DNA of 64,000 nucleotides, from assembly GCF_030409685.1 (NCBI RefSeq), contig NZ_JAUFQJ010000004.1, forward strand, positions 682,001 to 746,000, in the 5' to 3' direction. Below are positions 43,766 to 53,203 of this stretch, piece by piece. The DNA is from Ferruginibacter paludis (GTDB taxonomy: Bacteria > Bacteroidota > Bacteroidia > Chitinophagales > Chitinophagaceae). The translations under genes were made by a program, and so were the position numbers. How positions within the stretch are numbered: position 1 is the stretch's first letter; the number at the start of each line of letters is the position of its first letter. Below the pieces are notes generated by a model that had not been told where the DNA came from, did no database searches, and was given only the letters and a program-made list of their open reading frames with translations.

Positions 43766-43803
43766 GCAATATTAGTAACTAAATATTTTCTTAGGCAAAG
43801 TAT

Positions 43804-45525
43804 TTACCAGGTTACTTTTAACAGAGTTACTCCCTGCCCGGCTAACGATAACTGGTAATGGATGTTTCCTTTTGAAACAGCCACCTGCTTATTTGTTTCT
43901 ACTGATTGTAATTTCCCTGCCTTTTCCAACTGGCTGAATTGAGCTGCAGTCACTTGCTGCGGTGAGCCGAGATTTTTCCAAACGGTGTACGAATTGCTAT
44001 TTGTTTCATCCACCAGATAACTGCTAACCATGGCTTTTGAAGCTGGGATATTTTTCAGCAGCAGATTTATCAATGCGGTGGATTTTTTACTATCGTCATC
44101 ATGATAATTCCAAAGCAAAATGTACAATTCCTTCGTACCTAAAGTCGCCAGCGAACTAACGTAAGGCTGGTCGCCGTGAACACTGCTATCAACTATTTGC
44201 TGCAGTGAAAGAGTGTTCGGATTATTTACCTCCAGCATCTTTCCTTTCATCATTCCAAACATTCTGAAGACATTCAGTACAGGCTTATCAACACCATTTG
44301 TCGCCAGGTCGCGAAAGCCTGCAAACCAGGGCTGGTCTTCAAATTCAAATGACCAGCTTACAGCACCCTGCAGGTTTACATCATACTTTTTTGCCAGCGC
44401 ATACAATTGCGCAAACGAAGCGGCTGTATAACTCGAATACATCGTTCCATTGCGATAGGCATTCTGCGGATTGAACTTAACAGAGCAAGCGGCACAACCT
44501 TCCGGATCAAACTCACCGATAATGATGGGTAATTTTTTTAAAGAAGGAAAGGTGCTGATAATTTCAAAACCTCTTGAAACATCCTGCAACTGCACGGCCA
44601 TATTCATCCTTACCTGGTTATTTACCACCGTTGGATTTCCTTTGGCATGAAAAGAAATGTAATCCAATGGCGCACCGGTTTTGCCGGTGGCATTATTTGT
44701 ACCATCCACGCAATGTTGCAGAAATGCTTTCAAAAAATCTGCAGCTTTATCCCACCTTGGACCGGTGGACGTAGGGCCGCCAATGATGGCACCAGGACAT
44801 GCCCTTTTCACCGCATCAGCCGCATAATCATACAATGCAAAATATTCTTCCATAGTACCTTTCCAGTAACCAATATTGGGTTCATTCCACACTTCCCAGC
44901 ACCAGGTTTTTATTTCCTTTTCCCCATATTTTTCTTTACAGTGTTTTACCCATTGGTACACCAGCTCGCCCCATTTTTTATAATCGGTTGGTGGGTAGGC
45001 CCAACCGGTAAAGACGGAATCGTAGGGCACGCCGGGCTGCCAGTGATGCTGGTATGGCTGTGGCCTGGTAGACAAGGCTTCGGGCATAAAACCAATCTCT
45101 GCAATGGGCTTCATACCACGTTGTACCATCACATCAAAAATAGCGTCTACGCCCGTCCAGTCATAAACAGGTTTACCTTCTTTATCTTCTGTGTAAGCGT
45201 TGGTACTGCTCCATTTTAACGCTACTTTTCCATCACCTGTGTTTAGTAAATTATGCACCCGAACATAGATCGGATTTTTGCTAAGCACTGCTAATTCAGA
45301 CAGCAATTTTTTACCATCTTTCATGGTGGTATAATTGGCTTCATCGTAACCGAAATAACTCCACACAGGATCAAAAGTGCCCGTTACTTTTTTTGCATCA
45401 ATGGTAATGCTACTGGTAAGCTGCTGCGCAAAGACCGGCTGTAAAATCTCAGCACAGGCTATAGCAAAAAAGCAACTACCGGCGATTAAACCGGTAGTTG
45501 CTTTTTTTATATTTTTTAAAATCAT
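43804..45525 (-). CDS. GH39-type glycoside hydrolase (beta-xylosidase-like)
   Basis: A 573-residue exported enzyme with an atypical signal (to PVFAQ). The TIM barrel carries the acid/base glutamate in CWEVWNEPNIGYW, the GH-A clan motif of GH39, and the likely nucleophile glutamate in PIIIGEFDPEG. A beta-rich C-terminal domain follows from about 430. GH39 members are xylosidases or related exo-enzymes; here it would remove xylose or a related unit from arabinose-decorated glycans. It follows galM by 16 bases and is the last gene of the locus. Confidence 0.78.
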   Translation of the reverse strand: MILKNIKKATTGLIAGSCFFAIACAEILQPVFAQQLTSSITIDAKKVTGTFDPVWSYFGYDEANYTTMKDGKKLLSELAVLSKNPIYVRVHNLLNTGDGKVALKWSSTNAYTEDKEGKPVYDWTGVDAIFDVMVQRGMKPIAEIGFMPEALSTRPQPYQHHWQPGVPYDSVFTGWAYPPTDYKKWGELVYQWVKHCKEKYGEKEIKTWCWEVWNEPNIGYWKGTMEEYFALYDYAADAVKRACPGAIIGGPTSTGPRWDKAADFLKAFLQHCVDGTNNATGKTGAPLDYISFHAKGNPTVVNNQVRMNMAVQLQDVSRGFEIISTFPSLKKLPIIIGEFDPEGCAACSVKFNPQNAYRNGTMYSSYTAASFAQLYALAKKYDVNLQGAVSWSFEFEDQPWFAGFRDLATNGVDKPVLNVFRMFGMMKGKMLEVNNPNTLSLQQIVDSSVHGDQPYVSSLATLGTKELYILLWNYHDDDSKKSTALINLLLKNIPASKAMVSSYLVDETNSNSYTVWKNLGSPQQVTAAQFSQLEKAGKLQSVETNKQVAVSKGNIHYQLSLAGQGVTLLKVTW

Positions 45526-45541
45526 TTGTATAATTGTAGTA

Positions 45542-46687
45542 TTATTTTACGGAAAGTTTGTACACTGTAACACTGTGAAACTGCTGACCGGGCAATAACA
45601 AAGTGGTAGGAAATTTTGGTTCATTTGGTGAATCAGGAAAGTGTTGTGTTTCCAAACACATCGCTGCATGCTGATTTATTTTTTTACCATCAGGTGTAGA
45701 GAATTTTCCATCCAGGAAATTTCCGGTATAAAACTGAACACCAGGCTGTGTAGTGTATACTTCCAGCGTTCTTCCTGAAATACTGTCTTTTAATTCAACA
45801 ATTTTTGACAGGGAAGAATCTTTTTTATTCAACACAAAGTTGTGATCATATCCACCGCTCACAGCGCCAATTTCAAGACCTATTTTTTTGGCTTTTGTAA
45901 AATCAAACGGTGTTCCTTTAACAGATTTAATTTCGCCTGTTGGTATCAGTGTTGTATCAACGGGTGTGTAATTGTCTGCATCAATCATCAATGTATGATC
46001 GAGAATACTGTTGTTTACATCGCCTGTTAAATTAAAATAACTATGGTTGGTAACATTCAATACAGTGGCTTTATCTGTGCTGGCGCTGTATTCAATCTTT
46101 AACTCATTGTCATCAGTTAAAGTGTAGCGAACGGCTACTTTTAAATTGCCCGGATAGCCTTCTTCTCCATCCTTGCTCAAATAACTCAGTTCTATACTTG
46201 CTGTAGAATCACTTGCCGGGGTTGCATCCCACACTTGTTTATCAAAACCTTTTAAGCCTCCGTGCAATGCATTAGGGCCATTGTTGGTGGCAAGAGTATA
46301 CTCAGTTTTGTCAATTTTAAATTTACCTTTTGCAATGCGGTTACCATAACGCCCAACCACTGCGCCAAAATAAGGTGGCTTGGCGAGATAGCCGCTTAAA
46401 CTGTCAAACCCCAGTACAATACTGGAAGGCTTGTTATTTTTATCCGGCGATACCCAGGACGTAATCGTTGCACCATAATTAGAAATTTTAACCTGTACAC
46501 CTTTTGCGTTGGTGATGGTATATAAAAATACTTCCTTGCCATCGGTGTTGCCCCAGGCAGTTTTTGTTACGCCTGCTTTTGTTTCCATTTTCTCCGTAGT
46601 AGTTGTTTGATTGTTAGTGCTGTTGTTACAGGATGTGAAAAATATTGCAAAACTAATTGCAATGCCAGAGAGAGTTGATTTTTTCAT
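45542..46687 (-). CDS. galM: Aldose 1-epimerase (mutarotase), lipoprotein form
   Basis: A 381-residue mutarotase that interconverts alpha and beta anomers of free sugars, here probably arabinose or xylose released outside or in the periplasm. It has a lipoprotein signal (FFTSC, Cys20) and a Thr/Asn-rich spacer. Catalytic residues lie in NVTNHSYFNL (His) and in CLETQHFPDSPN (Glu). The NGPNALHGG motif is also present. It is 105 bases downstream of the GH43 gene and 16 bases before the GH39-type gene. Confidence 0.92.
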   Translation of the reverse strand: MKKSTLSGIAISFAIFFTSCNNSTNNQTTTTEKMETKAGVTKTAWGNTDGKEVFLYTITNAKGVQVKISNYGATITSWVSPDKNNKPSSIVLGFDSLSGYLAKPPYFGAVVGRYGNRIAKGKFKIDKTEYTLATNNGPNALHGGLKGFDKQVWDATPASDSTASIELSYLSKDGEEGYPGNLKVAVRYTLTDDNELKIEYSASTDKATVLNVTNHSYFNLTGDVNNSILDHTLMIDADNYTPVDTTLIPTGEIKSVKGTPFDFTKAKKIGLEIGAVSGGYDHNFVLNKKDSSLSKIVELKDSISGRTLEVYTTQPGVQFYTGNFLDGKFSTPDGKKINQHAAMCLETQHFPDSPNEPKFPTTLLLPGQQFHSVTVYKLSVK

Positions 46688-46792
46688 ATGTTTTTTTTGC
46701 CTCCGCTCCTTTTGGGGGAAGTGTTGTTGATAATAAAAATTAAATTTATGACAATAATTCTGAGGCTGACAATTAATATTACTGCTGTTTTA

Positions 46793-47788
46793 TCAGCGCC
46801 TTCTTTCTACCATCGGCCAATCGTTGAACCACGCTAATTTTTCAATCCGCAATTTACTTCTTCCATTGTCTGCCGCATCATATCCATGAAAAATAAGATA
46901 GTCGGTACCACTAAAATTGGCTACCGCATTGTGGCCTACGCCATGCCAGTTTTTATCACCTTCCAGCACCGTGCTGCCCCCGCCTAAATTCATGGGCACG
47001 CCATCCTGGTCTGCATAAGGGCCCGTTACTTTTTCACTTCTGCCCACCATCATTTTATAAGTGCTTTTTTCGCCGCGGCAACAATAATCAAAAGAGACAA
47101 AAAGATAAAAATATTTTCCGTGATGATAAATAAAGGGCGCTTCGATAGCGGCGTCGCCTGCAACGGAATCGGGCAGTATAAAATCTCTTTTCCGTGCAGC
47201 AACCGTGTACCATTCCTCGGGCTGTGCAACAGCGGTCAGAGCACTGTCTAATTTCACCAGTTTCATTCCGTTCCAGAACGACCCAAAAGCCAGCCAGGGT
47301 ATATTGTTTTCATCCATGACCAGGTTAGGATCAATCGCATTCCACATATCTCTTCCAGGAACAGACTGTATTACTTTTCCGTGATCTATCCATTTAAAAT
47401 TTTTAGAAGAAGGATCCAGTGTTTTGTTGGTTGCCAGGCCAATGCAGGAAGTATTTTTTCCAAAGGCGGATACCGCGTAATATAAATAAAACTGCCCGTT
47501 GTGATAACTGATATCCGGTGCCCAGATATGTCCCCTGAAAGATGGAATGGCATCCACCGCCCATTGCGGCGCCTTATCAAAAACCGGCTTTAATTGTTTC
47601 CAGTGTTTCATATCCGGCGAAGAAAAAGCGGTGATGCCCTGGCCTGTACAAAAGATGTAGTACATACTGTCCTGCCGGATGATCACGGGATCATGTACAG
47701 AAATGAGTGTATCATTTATTGCAGGCTTTGTTTGACCGGCAACGGTAAACGTTGCCAGCATCAATAAAGCAAAAAGAAAATTTTTCAT
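46793..47788 (-). CDS. GH43 arabinan endo-1,5-alpha-L-arabinosidase-like enzyme
   Basis: A 331-residue exported enzyme (signal to TVAGQ) with a five-bladed propeller. The three catalytic acids are in VHDPVII (Asp base), NAIDPNLV (Asp, pKa modulator) and AAIEAPFI (Glu acid). The CC pair in FDYCCRGEKSTYKMMVGRS is typical of endo-arabinanases. It should cut alpha-1,5-arabinan chains into oligosaccharides. It starts five bases after the stop of the upstream GH51 gene. Confidence 0.9.
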   Translation of the reverse strand: MKNFLFALLMLATFTVAGQTKPAINDTLISVHDPVIIRQDSMYYIFCTGQGITAFSSPDMKHWKQLKPVFDKAPQWAVDAIPSFRGHIWAPDISYHNGQFYLYYAVSAFGKNTSCIGLATNKTLDPSSKNFKWIDHGKVIQSVPGRDMWNAIDPNLVMDENNIPWLAFGSFWNGMKLVKLDSALTAVAQPEEWYTVAARKRDFILPDSVAGDAAIEAPFIYHHGKYFYLFVSFDYCCRGEKSTYKMMVGRSEKVTGPYADQDGVPMNLGGGSTVLEGDKNWHGVGHNAVANFSGTDYLIFHGYDAADNGRSKLRIEKLAWFNDWPMVERRR

Positions 47789-47793
47789 ACAAT

Positions 47794-49782
47794 TTATTTC
47801 ATACCAATGCGGTACACGCTGAAGGAATAGGCTGGTAAAGAAGCCGCCAGTTTATTGCCTTTTAGCTGAACTGCAGAAGTAGCTGGACTTACCGCTTCAG
47901 GATTTGCAAAACTATTTACATCCAGCACCGAATTGCCTTTTAAAACAGTTACGGTTGCAGCAGGGTTTAATTTTTTTACGCCATTAATAGTGATGGCTTT
48001 ATTGATGGGTTTGGCCGAAGCATTCACCACTTTAATAATTACATCGTTTGTATTTTTATCAGTTACTGCAGATACGTACAGGCTGTCCTGCCCTGAAACA
48101 GATTTGCCTTCCATTAACGCCGGCACCACATTGGTTCCCTTGTTGGTGCTGTATAATTTTTGTACATAATAGTTAGGCGTTCCATAAGATTGCAGGTTGT
48201 TCACCCAAATCAAATCGGGCGTCCATTGCCAGCCATCTATGTGTGCAAACAAGGGTGCGTAAGATGCCATGTTAACCACCGCAGCATTGCGTTCAAGGCC
48301 TGTCATAAAGGCTGCTTCTGCGATGGCGGTTTCTGTATTATTCCTGTTATCGATGCTTACCGTTTTATCACTTTGTGCGGCATATTCACCGGCAAATATT
48401 TTAGAAGCATTTCTTGGATAATTATCATAACGTGCGGCATTGGCCAGGAACCATTCCGGCCTGCGGTAATAATGCTCATCAATAATGTCGGCATTCATTT
48501 TTCGCAGCTCGCCATTCAGGTAATCAAAACGATCGCCGTTCGGATCTGTACCAGAGCTGTTTACCAGTTTAAAGTCCGGATATCTTGCTTTGATGGCCTT
48601 GCTGAATATTTTTAACCGTTCTACATATTGCGGACCCCAGTTTTCATTGCCCACGCCCATCATCTTTAAATTAAATGGCGCCGGGTGCCCCATCTGTGTT
48701 CTTACTTTACCCCATTGAGTGGTTGCGTCACCATTGGCAAATTCTATCAGGTCCAATGCATCCTGTACATAAGGATCCAACTGATCGATTGGAATAACTT
48801 CTGCCGTATTAAACTGGCAGGCCATGCCACAATTTAAGATGGGCAAAGGCGCTGCCCCAATGTCTTCCGCCAGTTGAAAATATTCGAAGAAGCCAAGGCC
48901 GAATGTTTGAAAATAATCTGGTGTTGGCCGGTGTGCAAATTCTCCGTTCCAGCGGTTGATGCTCAACTGGCGTTCTTCTACAGGCCCGATTGTTTTTTTC
49001 CACTGATACCTTGTTGACAATTCATGTCCTTCAACAATACAACCACCCGGGAAACGGATGAAACCCGGCTTCATATCGGCAAGCAATTGTATCATATCTG
49101 CCCGCATACCGCCGGGTCTTTTTTTCCAGGTATCTTCCGGAAATAAAGAGATCATATCGAGGTCAATTTTACCGGTTCCTTCAAACCAGATATTGAAAGA
49201 TGCTTTTAATGAAGTATCGGTAGCATTAAAGCTGACGGCGGCTTTTGACCAATCTCCATTTCCGGCGGATGGCTGTAAAGTAGTGCTGCCAATTACTTTA
49301 CCAGCTGTGCTCACGAGTTCTGCATGCATTGTTAAGCCAGGGGTTTGCTGGCGGTATAATACAGAAAAATCATAGCGCAATCCTTTCTTAATGCCCATGC
49401 CGCGAAAGCCTTCATTGCTGATTCCAAGAGTATCGGCAGCCGCGTCTTTTGTGATACGTATAAAACGCGGATTGTTTGTATTTTTTTCTTCCCGGTTTAC
49501 CACCAGTACACTGCCTTCGTTGAATTTATTTTGTGTTACTTTCCAGCCCATCAATGGCTGGTAAAATTCGAAGGAGCGGTTCTTTACCAGCTCCGCATAA
49601 ATGCCTCCATCAGCACCGAGATTAATGTCTTCAAAAAACACTCCCCACATGGTGGGTTGTACATCGGCTATGGGTTTATTTACCTGTACGGCAATAACAC
49701 TGTTATTTTGCGCCTGCGTCAATGAAGGCAGCAACGAACCTGTTGTGAGCGAAACGGCAACAAGCAACTTTTTAATACGCAT
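47794..49782 (-). CDS. GH51 alpha-L-arabinofuranosidase, long form
   Basis: A 662-residue exported enzyme (signal to LTQAQ). It begins with the arabinofuranosidase segment TMWGVFFEDINLGADGGIYAEL, carries a carbohydrate-binding-like insertion (about 100-210), then the catalytic TIM barrel with the acid/base Glu in MGVGNENWGPQY and the nucleophile Glu in IFAGEYAAQ. A C-terminal beta domain follows. It removes terminal arabinose from arabinan or arabinoxylan. It differs in architecture from the second GH51 of the locus, and the two lie 134 bases apart. Confidence 0.92.
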   Translation of the reverse strand: MRIKKLLVAVSLTTGSLLPSLTQAQNNSVIAVQVNKPIADVQPTMWGVFFEDINLGADGGIYAELVKNRSFEFYQPLMGWKVTQNKFNEGSVLVVNREEKNTNNPRFIRITKDAAADTLGISNEGFRGMGIKKGLRYDFSVLYRQQTPGLTMHAELVSTAGKVIGSTTLQPSAGNGDWSKAAVSFNATDTSLKASFNIWFEGTGKIDLDMISLFPEDTWKKRPGGMRADMIQLLADMKPGFIRFPGGCIVEGHELSTRYQWKKTIGPVEERQLSINRWNGEFAHRPTPDYFQTFGLGFFEYFQLAEDIGAAPLPILNCGMACQFNTAEVIPIDQLDPYVQDALDLIEFANGDATTQWGKVRTQMGHPAPFNLKMMGVGNENWGPQYVERLKIFSKAIKARYPDFKLVNSSGTDPNGDRFDYLNGELRKMNADIIDEHYYRRPEWFLANAARYDNYPRNASKIFAGEYAAQSDKTVSIDNRNNTETAIAEAAFMTGLERNAAVVNMASYAPLFAHIDGWQWTPDLIWVNNLQSYGTPNYYVQKLYSTNKGTNVVPALMEGKSVSGQDSLYVSAVTDKNTNDVIIKVVNASAKPINKAITINGVKKLNPAATVTVLKGNSVLDVNSFANPEAVSPATSAVQLKGNKLAASLPAYSFSVYRIGMK

Positions 49783-49916
49783 GCTTTTATTTTTTTTATT
49801 ATAGGGATTTAATACTGTTAATTGCTTATTTTTCTAAGTGTACACGAACTAAGGTCTAACCAAATTGCAAAGGCAGGTATAAACAGTGTTACAGTAATTA
49901 CCTTTCTTGTGTATTT

Positions 49917-51461
49917 TTATTTAAGAGTTACCACTATAACTGCTGTTGGCGGTACTGTGATAGATAAAATATTTTTGTTCAGTGCCAAATCTTTAAATAC
50001 AACCGGCTTTATTTTATCAGGCTCGGTAAATGAATTATAGTCCTGCAATTTTTTTGAAGTAAGCACTTTTGCAGCTACTGTTTTTACTTTTTCATCGCCG
50101 ATATTTACGTCAATTTTTTGGGCATGAGCCGGATCAATATTCACCAAGGAAATATGAATGGCACCGGTACTATCTTTAGATGCAGAGGCAGAAACAGCCG
50201 GTAATTTTTGTCCGTTAAAAGTATAGTCGTTGCCTGTAACCGTTAATGGCAGCAATGTTGCGTTCTGGTGCACATTGTACATTTCCATTACATGGTAAGT
50301 AGGTGTAAGGATCATTTTTTCTTTGTTGGTCAAAATAACAGCCTGCAGCACATTTACGCATTGCGCCAAATTTGCAATACGCACCCTGTCGGCATGGTTG
50401 TTAAAAATATTCAGTGTAACGCCTGCAATCATCGCATCCCGGATGGTATTTTGCTGGTATAAAAAACCGGGATTGGTACCTTTCTCTACATCATACCATC
50501 CGCCCCATTCATCTACCACCAATGCAATCTTTTTAGCAGGATCATATTTATCCATCACTGCGGCGTGTTTGGTTACAAGCTCATCCATCAGCAATGCCTG
50601 CTTCATGATACCAAAATATTGTTCTTCAGAAAATTCAATGGCAGGCCCTTTTTTATTCCAGTCAAGCACCGAGTAATGATGCATGGCCACGCCACCCAGC
50701 ATGTTCAATGGAATATTTTTCATCAGGGTTTCTGTCCAGTTATAGTCAGCATCGCTTGCACCAGATGCAATGCGCAATAAGCCGCCGCTATTTTCCCAGT
50801 CGGAAATAAAGGTGGCGTACTTGCGGTATTCATCTGCATAATATTCAGGTTTCATATTTCCACCGCAGCCCCAGGCTTCGTTGCCGATGCCCCATAACTT
50901 TACCTTCCAGGGTTCAGTTCTGCCGTTTTGCGTACGCAGATCGCTCATCGGACTTTTGCCTTTAAAGTTGGTATACTGCACCCAATCGGCCAACTCTTGT
51001 ACGGTGCCACTTCCAACATTACCAGAAAGATAAGGTTCAGCGCCCAGCAGTTCGCACATGTTTAAAAAATCGTGCGTGCCAAAGCTGTTATCTTCAGTAA
51101 CGCCGCCCCACCATTTGTTTACCATGGCAGGTCGTTTATCTTTCGGTCCAATACCATCTTTCCAATGATAGGTATCTGCAAAACATCCCCCTGGCCAGCG
51201 CAGGTTGGGAATTTTTAATTTCTTCAACGCATCGATAATGTCATTGCGCACGCCATTTGTATTGGGTATTTTAGACGTATCTCCCACATAAAAACCATCA
51301 TAAATACAGTGCCCGAGGTGCTCTGCAAAATGGCCATAAATATTTTTACTAATGGTAACTTTAGCCGCAGCTGAATTGATGGCAATCGTATTTTGCTGGG
51401 CAAATCCAAGTTTAGATGCTGCTACCAATACCAGTAACAACAACGCACATTTTTTTTTCAT
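49917..51461 (-). CDS. GH51 alpha-L-arabinofuranosidase, short form
   Basis: A 514-residue exported enzyme. I chose the ATG that gives MKKKCALLLL because it opens a clean signal peptide ending in GFAQ; the open frame extends 12 codons upstream. The barrel has ISKNIYGHFAEHLGHCIYDG, LRWPGGCFADTYHW, the acid/base Glu in WGIGNEAWGCGG and the nucleophile Glu in LVVDEWGGWYD. It is the AbfA-type form and hydrolyses arabinofuranosyl side chains or short oligosaccharides. The GH43 lipoprotein gene ends 90 bases upstream. Confidence 0.93.
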   Translation of the reverse strand: MKKKCALLLLVLVAASKLGFAQQNTIAINSAAAKVTISKNIYGHFAEHLGHCIYDGFYVGDTSKIPNTNGVRNDIIDALKKLKIPNLRWPGGCFADTYHWKDGIGPKDKRPAMVNKWWGGVTEDNSFGTHDFLNMCELLGAEPYLSGNVGSGTVQELADWVQYTNFKGKSPMSDLRTQNGRTEPWKVKLWGIGNEAWGCGGNMKPEYYADEYRKYATFISDWENSGGLLRIASGASDADYNWTETLMKNIPLNMLGGVAMHHYSVLDWNKKGPAIEFSEEQYFGIMKQALLMDELVTKHAAVMDKYDPAKKIALVVDEWGGWYDVEKGTNPGFLYQQNTIRDAMIAGVTLNIFNNHADRVRIANLAQCVNVLQAVILTNKEKMILTPTYHVMEMYNVHQNATLLPLTVTGNDYTFNGQKLPAVSASASKDSTGAIHISLVNIDPAHAQKIDVNIGDEKVKTVAAKVLTSKKLQDYNSFTEPDKIKPVVFKDLALNKNILSITVPPTAVIVVTLK

Positions 51462-51551
51462 ACTTTTTGTTTTTATACATTTATTCATAACAATCAACCG
51501 AAGTTAAATAAATGCGCATAGCTATTGCCGGTTAAATTATAAAAGCAGGCA

Positions 51552-53153
51552 TTATCGTAATTTCTTTGCCCAAACAGATACACCAGAGGATGTAAGCCCG
51601 GCATAGGTTAGCGTTACTACTCTTGTCGCAGCTTCCCAATCCCAGGCATCTTTTACAATATATTTGTTACCATTGATGTTTAATAAACTGGTTGTCGCAT
51701 CAAACGACCAGCCTCCGGTTACACCGCCGCTTACTTTCTTATCTGCACTCAATGTTACGCTCACAGCATGTTGAATTACCTGATACTGGTATTGTAAAGT
51801 GATCTGTTCCCAGTTGCCCACCAATGATTGCTCAGTGATAGTAGATTTAGGCACTGCCGCATACCGCTCAGGCATCACCACCGGCCATCCATCTTCCGTC
51901 CATTGAATGCTCCTCACCTGCCCCATCATCAACGCATTGGATGCATTCACGCCCGGAACATCTTTTGGCAGACGTCCCTGCGAAGCATAAAACCATTCTT
52001 TGGTATCCGGATTTTGAAACACGGCACAGTGAGAGATACCTACCCAGCCAGTATGATTGTTGAAGGCATACGGATGCGTTACGATCGGCCAGCACTCTGC
52101 ACCCGCGGTTACGTTGCCACCATCCATACCCACGTAAGGACCTGTAATATTTCTCGATCTTGCCACACGGGTATTGTACGCTACCGATAATTCATCATAA
52201 GCCATAAACAAATAATAATAACCGGTCGTTTCGTTGTAAATAATTTCTGGTGCTTCCAGTGCCTGCCAGCGGTTGTTGCTGATGTTACCTCGGCCTGCTA
52301 TGCGCACACCATAATCATTGATCGTTTCCAACTTATCCGGCTTGCCGGTAGCAGCATTTAATTTTAACGCAGCAATTCCTGTATGCCATGAACCATAAAC
52401 CAGCCAATGTTCACCCTCTGGTGTAATGATAAAGCTGGGATCGATGGCATTGAATTTAAAATACGCGTTCCAGTCTGATCCGCCATTCCTGATATAACTT
52501 TCCAGTCCGTCAGGTTCAGAACATACAACCATGCCTTTATCTGTCCATACATTGGTAGCCAAATCATCCGATTCTGCCAAACCAATAAATGCTCTTTCAG
52601 ACCAGGACGTATTGTAATCTGTACCCACAATAGGATCCAATACCACCACACAATAATACAGCCGGTATTTGTTGCCCACTTTTCTAATGCAGGGCGCCCA
52701 GTAACCATAACTGGGATTGTCGATGGCAGGCAGTGCCGGCACCATGCGGGCCCGTTTATTATTTAAAGAATCTTTTACCCATGCCGGTACGCTGGTAAAA
52801 GCCGTACCCATAAAATCCCATTTCACCAGATCCTTGGAACGACGGTATGGATAATGTCCATGACCATCCAATGCATTTCCATAAGAAGCATCTGTTTGAT
52901 ACATGTAATAATAATCACCACACTTAGTGACTGTTGGATCATGCACATTGGCCAGGTTCCATTGTGCCCGGCTATCCCAGCCTGCTATTGAAATATAGTT
53001 ATCCGCATAAGTTGGTCCCGGAAAAGTATCTGTAACCGTCGGCACCACCACCGGTGGCGTTACAGGTGGCACAGGTGTGGGTGTACTTGTTTTACCACAA
53101 CCTGAAGCTGCTACCATCAAAGCTGCAACTATTATAAAAGACAGATATTTCAT
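51552..53153 (-). CDS. GH43 arabinanase, lipoprotein with C-terminal GH43_C-like domain
   Basis: A 533-residue surface-type lipoprotein: signal ending in AASGC, then a Pro/Val/Thr-rich spacer. The five-bladed propeller has the catalytic Asp in NVHDPTVTKCG, Asp in NAIDPSFII and Glu in ALEAPEII. A C-terminal beta domain (about the last 85 residues, SLVGNWEQITLQYQYQV) matches the small domain found at the end of extracellular endo-arabinanases. I chose the internal ATG, 12 codons in, because it opens the signal. It probably makes the first cuts in arabinan at the cell surface. Confidence 0.9.
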   Translation of the reverse strand: MKYLSFIIVAALMVAASGCGKTSTPTPVPPVTPPVVVPTVTDTFPGPTYADNYISIAGWDSRAQWNLANVHDPTVTKCGDYYYMYQTDASYGNALDGHGHYPYRRSKDLVKWDFMGTAFTSVPAWVKDSLNNKRARMVPALPAIDNPSYGYWAPCIRKVGNKYRLYYCVVVLDPIVGTDYNTSWSERAFIGLAESDDLATNVWTDKGMVVCSEPDGLESYIRNGGSDWNAYFKFNAIDPSFIITPEGEHWLVYGSWHTGIAALKLNAATGKPDKLETINDYGVRIAGRGNISNNRWQALEAPEIIYNETTGYYYLFMAYDELSVAYNTRVARSRNITGPYVGMDGGNVTAGAECWPIVTHPYAFNNHTGWVGISHCAVFQNPDTKEWFYASQGRLPKDVPGVNASNALMMGQVRSIQWTEDGWPVVMPERYAAVPKSTITEQSLVGNWEQITLQYQYQVIQHAVSVTLSADKKVSGGVTGGWSFDATTSLLNINGNKYIVKDAWDWEAATRVVTLTYAGLTSSGVSVWAKKLR

Positions 53154-53203
53154 GTTGTCAGTTGTTTTTGAAATTATTGTTGCCTGCATTTTTACTAAAC
53201 AGC

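Noticed and set aside
44647..45219. 190-codon plus-strand open frame
   Set aside because: Antisense to the GH39-type gene, Phe/Ile/His-rich composition typical of a shadow frame.
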